A stretch of DNA of 6,759 bases, taken from contig JAWOCZ010000051.1 in assembly GCA_046483565.1 (NCBI GenBank), positions 1 to 6,759 on the forward strand, in the 5' to 3' direction. This document shows positions 1-5,950 of this stretch, in pieces (position 1 is the stretch's first letter; every line of letters starts with the position of its first letter). This DNA comes from T1Sed10-7 sp046483565 (GTDB lineage Bacteria; Actinomycetota; Nitriliruptoria; Nitriliruptorales; Nitriliruptoraceae). The notes under the pieces are model-generated. The model worked only from the letters and a program-made list of their open reading frames with translations. It searched no databases and was not told where the DNA came from. Position numbers and translations under genes: made by a program.

Positions 1-255
1 GTTACCACGGTGGTCTCGCGCGGGGTGCCCGTGACCGGATGATCGAGCGTTTCCAGTCGGGGGAGGGGCCCGGCGCCCTGGTCCTGTCGCTGAAGGCGGG
101 CGGCACCGGGTTGACCTCACCGCCGCCAGCCACGTCGTGCTCTACGACCGGTGGTGGAACCCGGCGGTGGAGGACCAGGGCGCCGGGCCCCTCCCCCGAC
201 TGGAAACGCTCGATCATCCGGTCACGGGCACCCCGCGCGAGACCACCGTGGTAAC
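1..255. repeat. Perfect inverted repeat at window start (fold-back of helicase coding DNA)
   Basis: Bases 1-85 are the exact reverse complement of 171-255 (position i pairs with 256-i; pairing fails at 86/170), leaving an 85-base loop at 86-170. Both arms encode the same stretch of the SNF2 helicase, including YHGGLARGARDR and ERFQSGEGPGALVL: the left arm in sense on the plus strand, the right arm on the minus strand. The loop carries the next part of the gene in sense, up to a WWNPAVEDQ motif. The turn sits in an 8-base shared word (aggaccag, 171-178), which looks like a microhomology jump. A hairpin of unmutated coding sequence at a sequence edge fits a library or amplification chimera better than a natural transposon end. 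A real inversion cannot be excluded from sequence alone. Confidence 0.93.
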
Positions 256-3151
256 ACTCGATGTCGACACCGGTGCGCCGGGTGAGGTGCTTGGCGAGCT
301 TCTCGCCCCAGCTCGCGAAGTGGGTGAAGATCAACATCCGCTCGCCGGACTCGAAGACGTTCCCGACGATCTCCTCCAACCGTTCGAGCTTGCCCGAACG
401 GTCGTCCAGCGGCCCGTCGTCACCGGTGTAGGCCGCCGGGTGGTTGCAGATCTGCTTCAACGCCGTGATCGCCGCCAGCACCGCTCCCTTGCGCTTGGTC
501 GTGTCCTCCTCGGCGGAGGTCACCACCAGGTCGTCGAGGACCGCCTGGTACAGCCCGATCTGCTCCGTGGTCATCGGGCAGTGGTCCAGCGAGTCGATGC
601 GGTCGGGCAGCTCCGCGGCGATCACCGGCTCCGCCTTGGTCCGACGGAACACCAGCACCCCGTTCAAGGTCGTCAGCGCCGACTCGGCCCCGTTGCCCTT
701 GGTGGCGATCTGCTGCATCTGCGAGACGAAGGTGGCCCGGTCACCGAGGAGGCCCGGGTTGGCGAAGTCCAGCAGCGCCCACAGATCACCGAGACCGTTC
801 TCGATGGGCGTCCCCGTCAGGACGATCCGGGTGTCTCCCTCCAGCCGGCGCAGCTGCTGCGCCGTCTCGCTGGCGGGGTTCTTGATCACCTGGGCCTCGT
901 CGAGGACGATCCGGCTCCAGGAGATGGCGGCCAGCGCCTCCACGTCACGCAACGCGGTGCCGTAGGTCGTGAGCACGACGTCGGCGCCCGCCGCCTCGGC
1001 GGCGACCTCGTCCGCGTCGGCACGGTTCGTGCCGTGGTGGACGACGACCTGGAGGTCGGGGACGAAGCGGGCCGCCTCGCTGTCCCAGTTGCCGACCACG
1101 GCCGGCGGTGCGATCACCAGCGCCGGCCGCGTGTCCTCGTCCCGGTCACGCAGGAAGGCCAGCAGGGTCGGCGTCTTGCCGAGCCCCATGTCCAGGGCCA
1201 GGATCCCCCCGAGGCCGGCCGACTCGAGGAAGTGCAGCCACGCCAGCGCGTCCGCCTGGTAGCTGCGGAGCTCGCCCTCGAAGCCCTCGGGAGAGGCGGG
1301 TGGTTGCTCGGGGATGGAGGCGGCGCTGTGCAGCAGATCGGCGGCCCAGCCCTCGCCTTCGAGCTGGATCGGACGACCGAGAGCCGTCCCGTCGAGCCCG
1401 AGGGCATAGCGGAGCATGTCCGCCCCGGACAGCTTCGTCCTGTTGGCCCGCTCCTCGAGCGCTGCCGCCGCCGCCTCCAGATCGGCGTGCTCGACGGCGA
1501 CCCACCGGCCCTGGGAACGCACCAGCGGTCGGGACTGGGACGCCAGCTCCCGGATCTGGGCGGCCGTGAGCTCCTCGTCGCCGAACACCGCTGACCAGCG
1601 CACATCACTGAGCTGCTGGGCACCGACGGAGCGCTCCTGGGACCCGAGCGAGGTCAACTTCAGCTGGGAGCTCGGCTTCTTCGTCGACAGCGGCGGGACG
1701 CGGACCTCGAAGCCGGCGTTGGTGAGCACGGACCCGGTCTGGGTCATGAGCTCCCACGCCTCGTCCTGGCTGAGGATCACCTCGCCGCGACGGCGATCCT
1801 TGCCGCGTTCCAGGGGGGTGTACAGGCCCTCCAGACGTTCGAGTTCGCGCTTGATCAGCTCCTTGCGGTCGTGGTTGGCACGCGACATGGCGGCCTCGAC
1901 GGCCTCGTCCTTGCGGCGACCACCGGGGACCAGCGTGCGCAGCAGCCAGGCATCGCCGGTGTCGGGCGGATCCAGCTGGACGATCAGCTCCAGCTTCGAG
2001 GCCCCGGTCACCCCTTCGGCCCACGACTCGAGCCCGCGCCGGATCTCCGTGCCCTGGGCGTGCGGGGCCTCGAAGGTCGAGCCGTCCAGACGCCCGAGCG
2101 CGGCCTCCGCGATCTCCGCGGGTCGCTGGGGTTGGGGTGGAGGTGCCGGGACCTCGACCCGTCCGGCCGCGTCGCGACAGATCGCGTCGACGAACCCGGA
2201 CACGATCGCGTGCGTCACCGTCCTCGCGTCACGACGTCCCTCGAGCGCCGCGACGGCACCGGGCATCGCCTTGACCAGGCCGGTCAGCTCGTCGTGGTCG
2301 ATCAGGGTCGGCTCCCACCGCACCGCGAAGTAGGAGCGGTTGGCAGGGGCATCGCCGACCTTGCGCAGCTGCGGGACCATGCGCCCCTGGGCGACGAGCC
2401 GGACGGCCAGCGCCGCGGCCAGCCCGATCCAGGTGACGCTCGGCGCCAGTTCCTCGTCCTCGTGGGTGTCGGCCAACGCCACCAGCCACCCGAGCGTGTC
2501 GTGGATGTCGGCGGTCAGGCTCGGGGCCGACCCAGTGGACGGCAGCGCGACCGGCTCGCCCTCGCCGAAGGCGTCGGCCGGTGCTCCGGCGGCGGCCAGA
2601 CGGTCGGCGACCGACTGCACGGACTCCGGCTCCGACCCGCGCCCAGCGCTCCATGCCACGATGTTGCCGCGGTGCCACGAGAGCTGCAGTCGCGGCGGGC
2701 TCGGTGCACGCTCCACCTCGGCGTCGGTGCTCTCCGGCACCTTCGCATCCTGCGGTGCCACGTCGCGCTCCGCCTCCGCCGGCTTGCCCGCCGGGGCCGA
2801 CGCCGCCCGCGGATCCTCGCCGGTCAGGCGCGTGAGCGCATCGTCGATGCGACCGCGCTCCTCCTCGAAGTCCGCCAGCACCAGGGTGCGCTCGGGACCG
2901 GTGACCTCGCGCTCCAGGCGTTGGATCGTGCGACCGACATCGCGACGGAGCCAGCGCAACGCATCGATCCACCCCTGCTCGTCGCTCGACAGGAGCGCGA
3001 GGTCATCGTCCGAGGCCAGACCGTCGAGGTGCGCCTGGGCGAGCTCCCGGAGATCCTCCGGGGTCAGCCTTCGGCCACGAGCGTGACTTGCGATGGTGAT
3101 CCCTCCGTATGCAGGCGGCCTCCACCACCGCGGCGCGGCGGGAGGTCGCAA
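2..3151 (-). CDS. SNF2-family DEAD/DEAH-like helicase with SNF2-helicase-associated domain, C-terminally incomplete
   Basis: ATP-dependent nucleic-acid translocase of the Snf2/RapA group, expected in the cytoplasm on DNA or on DNA-protein complexes. Residues are numbered from the TTG at 3151. About 455-585 resembles the SNF2-helicase-associated (DUF3670-like) region. Motif I is DMGLGKT with K659, motif Ia/Ib includes VVLTTYGT, motif II is DEAQ at 751-754, motif III is LTGTP at 778-782, followed by ENGLGDLW. Motif IV is LIFTHF at 940-945, and YHGG starts at 967. Native sequence ends near residue 993 (about base 171). The remaining ~56 residues to the edge are antisense read-through of the fold-back, so motifs V and VI are absent here. 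The TTG at 3151 has no Shine-Dalgarno; a strong one points to an AUC codon at 3094 (residue 20). Mycobacterial HelZ is a likely relative of about 1,000 residues. The cellular role is not known from sequence; relatives often lie beside a SWIM zinc-finger gene, which would be off the window. Confidence 0.88.
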   Translation of the reverse strand: MRPPAAPRWWRPPAYGGITIASHARGRRLTPEDLRELAQAHLDGLASDDDLALLSSDEQGWIDALRWLRRDVGRTIQRLEREVTGPERTLVLADFEEERGRIDDALTRLTGEDPRAASAPAGKPAEAERDVAPQDAKVPESTDAEVERAPSPPRLQLSWHRGNIVAWSAGRGSEPESVQSVADRLAAAGAPADAFGEGEPVALPSTGSAPSLTADIHDTLGWLVALADTHEDEELAPSVTWIGLAAALAVRLVAQGRMVPQLRKVGDAPANRSYFAVRWEPTLIDHDELTGLVKAMPGAVAALEGRRDARTVTHAIVSGFVDAICRDAAGRVEVPAPPPQPQRPAEIAEAALGRLDGSTFEAPHAQGTEIRRGLESWAEGVTGASKLELIVQLDPPDTGDAWLLRTLVPGGRRKDEAVEAAMSRANHDRKELIKRELERLEGLYTPLERGKDRRRGEVILSQDEAWELMTQTGSVLTNAGFEVRVPPLSTKKPSSQLKLTSLGSQERSVGAQQLSDVRWSAVFGDEELTAAQIRELASQSRPLVRSQGRWVAVEHADLEAAAAALEERANRTKLSGADMLRYALGLDGTALGRPIQLEGEGWAADLLHSAASIPEQPPASPEGFEGELRSYQADALAWLHFLESAGLGGILALDMGLGKTPTLLAFLRDRDEDTRPALVIAPPAVVGNWDSEAARFVPDLQVVVHHGTNRADADEVAAEAAGADVVLTTYGTALRDVEALAAISWSRIVLDEAQVIKNPASETAQQLRRLEGDTRIVLTGTPIENGLGDLWALLDFANPGLLGDRATFVSQMQQIATKGNGAESALTTLNGVLVFRRTKAEPVIAAELPDRIDSLDHCPMTTEQIGLYQAVLDDLVVTSAEEDTTKRKGAVLAAITALKQICNHPAAYTGDDGPLDDRSGKLERLEEIVGNVFESGERMLIFTHFASWGEKLAKHLTRRTGVDIECYHGGLARGARDRMIERFQSGEGPGALVLHRRVPPPVVEHDVAGGGEVNPVPPAFSDRTRAPGPSPDWKRSIIRSRAPRARPPW
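3..178 (+). pseudogene. Inverted duplicate fragment of SNF2 helicase C-terminal domain (motif V to VI)
   Basis: Read on the plus strand from base 3, this begins YHGGLARGARDR and continues through GALVLSLKAGGTGL, the helicase motif V region. It then loses frame. In the next frame the expected continuation resumes as TAASHVVLYDRWWNPAVEDQ, which leads into motif VI in SNF2 proteins. Restoring one A near 113-115 (ttgacctc to ttgaacctc) would rejoin the frame as GTGLNLTAAS. The fragment is therefore the true continuation of the minus-strand helicase, placed in the opposite orientation by the fold-back, and stops before the arginine finger of motif VI. It is not an independent gene. The missing base lies only in the loop, the part not confirmed by a second copy. 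Confidence 0.85.
3092..3106 (-). promoter_or_regulatory. Shine-Dalgarno GGAGGG plus possible AUC start of the helicase
   Basis: On the minus strand GGAGGG (3106-3101) is followed by six bases and then an in-frame ATC (3094-3092), giving a protein that starts (M/I)ASHARGRRLTPEDL. This is ideal ribosome-binding geometry. There is no ATG, GTG or TTG in frame nearby downstream; the only conventional start in the frame is TTG at 3151, which has no purine-rich site upstream and would add a 19-residue Pro/Arg/Trp-rich leader encoded across the Shine-Dalgarno. I infer initiation at 3094 with AUC, or a base error in an original ATG or GTG. Confidence 0.55.
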
Positions 3152-3326
3152 CGAACGGTCGGTGATGGCACGGTGATGGGGCCGTCACTGTCCGGTCCGA
3201 CGGCCCGGTGGACACCGTGCCGAGGACGCAAATGCTGGCAGACGGCGTTGGGCGGTCGTGCCGTCCGCTGCCCCGTCGGCCGGTGCGTCATCGCACCTTG
3301 GGGCCTTCGGGACGACGGGACCTGTT

Positions 3327-3363
3327 GGGTCGAGGAGCGGCAGCCGTCCGGCGTACTCGACCC
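3327..3363. repeat. 8-bp inverted repeat (candidate hairpin) in the GHR-helicase gap
   Basis: gggtcgag (3327-3334) and ctcgaccc (3356-3363) are perfect complements around a 21-base loop. There is no adjacent run of T on either strand, so it is not a textbook intrinsic terminator. It could be a regulator site, a weak terminator after the GHR gene, or chance in GC-rich DNA. Confidence 0.3.
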
Positions 3364-3507
3364 CGACGATGCCCTGACCGCTGGACGCGGTCGGACGCCT
3401 CGGTCCCGTACTGCGTGGATCGTAGCGCGCCTCCTCGCGGTATGCCCGGCTTCGTCGCGTTCACCGATCCGCGCCTCGACCGAGACCGATCACGGGGGTC
3501 GGGCTTC

Positions 3508-3580
3508 CCAGCTGGCCGGGCCGTGGGCGTGCCGGCTCACCGGGCCGGGCGGTCCAGTTGGCCGGGCCGTGGGCGTGCCG
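3508..3580. repeat. 27-bp direct repeat, two copies at 46-bp period
   Basis: Copies at 3508-3534 and 3554-3580 (starting ccagctggccggg and ccagttggccggg) differ at one base (C3512 versus T3558). The 19 bases between them are also G/C-rich and include gggccgggcgg. The second copy ends two bases before the stop codon of the GHR gene on the minus strand, so the array sits immediately after that gene. The near-identity suggests a recent small duplication; no coding role is evident. Confidence 0.85.
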
Positions 3581-3594
3581 TTTCAGCCCACGGC
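3566..3594 (-). terminator. GC-rich hairpin spanning the GHR stop codon, possible terminator
   Basis: A 9-bp perfect stem (gccgtgggc 3566-3574 with gcccacggc 3586-3594) has an 11-base loop that contains the TGA stop (3585-3583 on the minus strand). The stem is strong enough to form in mRNA, but no U-tract follows, so intrinsic termination is only a possibility. It might instead protect the 3' end of the transcript. The right arm is coding sequence for the last residues of GHR. Confidence 0.35.
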
Positions 3595-4689
3595 GGGTAG
3601 GGCCGGGTTGTGCTCGGGCGGGACCTGCTCACCGGGTGCCACCGGCCCGGGGGGCGTGCCCTCGCCGAAGGGCCGGCCGTCGAGCTCCTCGCGGAAGTGG
3701 GGTGTCGCCCAGCCCGTCAGGTCCGGTCCCAGCGGGACGATGCCGGTCGGGTTGATGTCGGTGTGGACCTCGTAGTAGTGCCGCTTGATGTGGACGAAGT
3801 CCGTGGTGTCCCCGAAGCCCGGGGTCTGGAACAGATCACGGGCGTAGGCCCACAGCACCGGCATCTCGGTCAACTTGGAGCGGTTGCACTTGAAGTGGTT
3901 GTGGTAGACGGCGTCGAAACGCACCAGGGTGGTGAACAGCCGCACATCGGCTTCGGTGATCGTGTCCCCGACGAGGTACCGCTGCGTCGCGAGGCGGTCG
4001 GAGAGCTGGTCCAACCGGGCGAAGAGCGCCGCATAGGCCCGCTCGTAGGCTTGTGCCGTGCCCGCGAACCCCGCCTGGTACACCCCGTTGTTGACGTCCC
4101 GGAAGACCGACTCCACCACCTCGTCGATCTCGTCGCGCAGCGGCTCCGGGTACAGCTGCGGCGCGCCCTCGCGGTGATGGGCCGCCCACTCCGAGGACAG
4201 GTCGAGGGTGATCTGCTTGAAGTCGTTGGTGACCACCGCGCCGGTGGGGACATCGACGACCGCCGGCACGGTGATCCCGCGCTCGTAGCCCGGCACGCGG
4301 GCTTCGTAGGCGTCCCTGAGCCGTGGGATCCGCAGGACCGGGTCGACACCGCCCGGGTCGAGGTCGAAGGTCCAGCTGCGCCAGTCGTGGGTCGGACCGG
4401 CGATACCCATCGGTAGCACCGGCTCCAGGCCGAGCAGGCGCCGCACGATGATCGCCCGATGAGCCCAGGGGCACGCCCGGCTGACGATCAGACGGTAGCG
4501 ACCGGGCTCGACCGGCCAGTCGGCGTCGGCGTCCGCCGTGATGCGATCGTCGAGGTAGTTCATGTCGCGCTTGAACTCGTCCTCGATGTAGCCCCGCCCG
4601 ATGCCTTCCGAGGCGACGTCGGCAGCATGACCGGCGCCTTCCGTGGCGTCATGCGCAGCAGAGTGGGCGTGCATCGTCTCCGTGGTCAC
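3583..4689 (-). CDS. Glutathionyl-hydroquinone reductase-type glutathione S-transferase (ECM4/YqjG/PcpF family)
   Basis: Omega-like thioltransferase expected in the cytosol. The family removes a thiol adduct from S-conjugated hydroquinones, using an active-site cysteine and a second thiol. The 368 residues have a variable, His/Ala-rich first ~30 residues, then a thioredoxin-fold part (about 65-170) with catalytic C73 in SRACPWAH and TVPAVVD at 140-146. The all-helical C-terminal domain carries NNGVYQAGF (200-208), a QRYLVGD segment with acidic TEADVRLF, and the family signature RHYYEVH...INPTGI near 303-317. Family members are usually about 310-370 residues, so it is full length; the last ~30 residues are a Pro/Gly-rich tail. 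The start is GTG at 4689, preceded by GAGGAG with a 5-base gap. It is divergent from glutaminase. If the host is an actinomycete, the physiological thiol may be mycothiol, which is inference. Confidence 0.92.
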   Translation of the reverse strand: MTTETMHAHSAAHDATEGAGHAADVASEGIGRGYIEDEFKRDMNYLDDRITADADADWPVEPGRYRLIVSRACPWAHRAIIVRRLLGLEPVLPMGIAGPTHDWRSWTFDLDPGGVDPVLRIPRLRDAYEARVPGYERGITVPAVVDVPTGAVVTNDFKQITLDLSSEWAAHHREGAPQLYPEPLRDEIDEVVESVFRDVNNGVYQAGFAGTAQAYERAYAALFARLDQLSDRLATQRYLVGDTITEADVRLFTTLVRFDAVYHNHFKCNRSKLTEMPVLWAYARDLFQTPGFGDTTDFVHIKRHYYEVHTDINPTGIVPLGPDLTGWATPHFREELDGRPFGEGTPPGPVAPGEQVPPEHNPALPAVG

Positions 4690-4820
4690 TGGGGCTCCTC
4701 GAGGCTGCGTACGGACCTTGCTTTGCTCTCTTCGTTCGATGCCGCAGCGGTGGCGTCCGGGTTCGCCGCTGCAGGGCGGCCGTCAGGCTGCCAGGCTCAC
4801 GGGTGACGAGGAGACCACGC
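4690..4820. promoter_or_regulatory. Divergent promoter region between GHR and glutaminase genes
   Basis: The 131 bases between two outward-facing start codons must hold the signals for both genes unless promoters lie inside coding DNA. Bases about 4715-4740 are clearly richer in A/T than the surroundings (ccttgctttgctctcttcg), as expected for promoter DNA. TTGCTT at 4718-4723 is a possible -35 for the plus direction, but I see no convincing -10 at the right distance. Boxes are therefore not assigned. Confidence 0.5.
4744..4772. repeat. 7-bp inverted repeat upstream of glutaminase (operator or leader hairpin candidate)
   Basis: gcagcgg (4744-4750) and ccgctgc (4766-4772) are perfect inverted arms separated by 15 bases, centred about 63 bases before the glutaminase ATG. 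It lies just downstream of the A/T-richer patch, where an operator or a 5' leader hairpin could act. The arms are short and GC-only, so chance is possible. Confidence 0.3.
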
Positions 4821-4823
4821 ATG
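4808..4823 (+). promoter_or_regulatory. Ribosome-binding site deciding the glutaminase start
   Basis: GAGGAG at 4808-4813 lies 7 bases before ATG 4821. An upstream in-frame GTG at 4803 would start before this site and has no Shine-Dalgarno of its own, so ATG 4821 is preferred, giving 333 rather than 339 residues. Confidence 0.85.
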
Positions 4824-5822
4824 TCGGCCACCGGCCCCGACCGTCCTGGCAGCGTCCACGCGCACGGCCCGGGCGGGACGCGACCCGCGCCCCTGCCGCT
4901 GGCCGAGGGGGTCATCGCGGCCGCCGAGCTGGCTCGACCGGCCGCCGCGGACGGGCAGGTGGCCGACTACATCGCACCGCTGGCCACGGTGGATCCCTGG
5001 CGGTTCGCCCTGGTGGTCAGCCAGCTCGACGGGGCCGAGCACCTCGAAGGCGACGGGGACGAGACGTTCGCGATCCAGAGCATCTCCAAGGTCTTCTCCC
5101 TCGTGCTGGCGCTGCGTTCCATCGAGGCGAGCTCGGGCGTGGAGGACGATCTGTGGTGCCGCGTCGGCCGGGAACCGTCGGGCGATCCGTTCAACTCGCT
5201 GGTACAGCTCGAACGTGAGCGCGGGATCCCCAGGAACCCGATGATCAACGCCGGTGCGATCGTCGTCGATGACGTGCTGCTCGACCGCCTCGACGACCCC
5301 GTCGCCGCGACCTGCGAGCTGCTGTCGGAGCTGTGCGGCGAACCGGTGGAACTCGACCAGGAGGTCCTGCGGGCCGAGCAGGCCACGGCCCACCGCAACC
5401 GCTCCCTGGCCCATCTCATGGCGGACTTCGGCAACCTGCACCACGACCTCGAGGTGGTGCTCGCGTCCTACATCGGCGCGTGTGCCATCTCCATGACCGC
5501 TCGGCAACTGGCCCGGGCGATGCGCTTCCTGGCCAACGACGGGGTCGATCCGGTCACCGGCCGCCGTGTCCTGGCGGCGCCGCTGGCACGGCGGGTCGCC
5601 GCACTGATGCTCACGTGCGGGACCTATGACGCGGCCGGCGAGTTCGCCTTCAGCGTCGGGTTGCCGTGCAAGAGCGGCGTGGCCGGGGCGATCGTCGCGG
5701 TGGTGCCGGATCGAGCGGCCGCCTGCGTGTGGTCCCCACCGCTCGACCACACCGGGAACTCCGTGGCCGGCCGGATCGCGCTCCACGAGCTGGCTGAACG
5801 CTGTGCGCTGTCGGTCTTCTGA
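4821..5822 (+). CDS. glsA: Glutaminase (serine-dependent, beta-lactamase-like fold)
   Basis: Hydrolyses L-glutamine to L-glutamate and ammonia in the cytoplasm, feeding nitrogen metabolism and sometimes acid resistance. The 333 residues match the bacterial GlsA family (usually about 305-310) with an extra ~20-25 residue Gly/Pro-rich N-terminus. Numbered from ATG 4821, the catalytic set is all present: Y50 in VADYI, S87 and K90 in the SxxK motif IQSISKVF, N143 in RNPMINAG, E186 and N193 in EQATAHRN, Y217 in ASYIGAC, Y269 in CGTYDAAG and V287 in KSGVAG. The spacing from E186 to V287 (7, 24, 52, 18) matches my recollection of E. coli YbaS and B. subtilis YbgJ. FNS..QLERERG and GNSVAG are further family signatures. 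No signal peptide or STAS domain is seen. It is divergent from GHR and 128 bases before engB. Confidence 0.96.
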   Translation: MSATGPDRPGSVHAHGPGGTRPAPLPLAEGVIAAAELARPAAADGQVADYIAPLATVDPWRFALVVSQLDGAEHLEGDGDETFAIQSISKVFSLVLALRSIEASSGVEDDLWCRVGREPSGDPFNSLVQLERERGIPRNPMINAGAIVVDDVLLDRLDDPVAATCELLSELCGEPVELDQEVLRAEQATAHRNRSLAHLMADFGNLHHDLEVVLASYIGACAISMTARQLARAMRFLANDGVDPVTGRRVLAAPLARRVAALMLTCGTYDAAGEFAFSVGLPCKSGVAGAIVAVVPDRAAACVWSPPLDHTGNSVAGRIALHELAERCALSVF

Positions 5823-5845
5823 ACACCCGCCGGGAGCTCCTGACC

Positions 5846-5893
5846 GGGGCCTGCGACGGGGCCTGCGACGGGGCCTGCGACGGGGCCTGCGAC
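5846..5893. repeat. 12-bp tandem repeat, four exact copies, between glutaminase and engB
   Basis: The unit ggggcctgcgac is repeated four times without a mismatch (5846, 5858, 5870, 5882), followed by a further ggg at 5894-5896. A degenerate echo, gcctgcgac, occurs at 5931-5939. The array begins 23 bases after the glutaminase stop and ends 57 bases before the engB start, so it would be in the shared transcript if the two genes are co-transcribed. Each unit contributes a GGGG run on the coding strand with 8-base spacers. Confidence 0.97.
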
Positions 5894-5950
5894 GGGCGCT
5901 GGTAGCGCACGGGTTGGGCACCACCTCGCTGCCTGCGACAGACTGCCGCT

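Larger units (their letters stand above)
3152..3582. other. Intergenic region between GHR and helicase genes
   Basis: About 430 bases (490 if the helicase starts at 3094) without a convincing gene. Plus-strand open frames here are arginine/proline-rich, lack homology that I recognise and lack good ribosome-binding sites. The stretch should hold the helicase promoter, but I cannot assign -35/-10 boxes with confidence. A TACGAT (-10-like) lies on the minus strand at 3424-3419 without a good -35, and would imply a leader of over 300 bases. Two copies of ggtgatgg lie 11 bases apart at 3161-3168 and 3172-3179, just upstream of the helicase. The hairpin and direct repeat are listed separately. Confidence 0.6.

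Noticed and set aside
1..255. Transposon or insertion-sequence terminal inverted repeat
   Set aside because: The arms are internal helicase coding sequence and enclose only more of the same gene. There is no transposase or target-site duplication.
137..1594. 485-residue plus-strand open frame
   Set aside because: It lies antisense to the helicase, whose motifs are unambiguous. The first part is the fold-back fragment (LYDRWWNPAVEDQ), and the rest is Arg/Val/Gly-rich antisense of GC-rich codons.
3208..3600. 130-residue plus-strand frame in the GHR-helicase gap
   Set aside because: GTG start without a good ribosome-binding site, Arg/Pro-rich translation, runs through the direct repeat and into the GHR end. 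No family recognised.
1871..3775. 634-residue plus-strand open frame spanning the helicase, the gap and the GHR end
   Set aside because: Antisense to two recognised genes, low-complexity Arg/Gly-rich translation, no domain recognised. Long antisense frames are expected at this GC content.
3610..4416. 268-residue plus-strand frame
   Set aside because: Antisense shadow of the GHR gene, which has full family motifs on the minus strand.
4803..4820. GTG 4803 as the glutaminase start
   Set aside because: It precedes the GAGGAG site that is ideally placed for ATG 4821, and adds only six basic residues not expected in the family.
5846..5893. CRISPR array
   Set aside because: Units are only 12 bp, directly adjacent, with no unique spacers and no cas genes. 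The same reasoning applies to 6573-6644.
4797..5924. 375-residue minus-strand frame
   Set aside because: Antisense to glutaminase; its start codon side lies in the 12-bp repeat array, and the translation there is a repeated Arg-Arg-Pro-Arg pattern.
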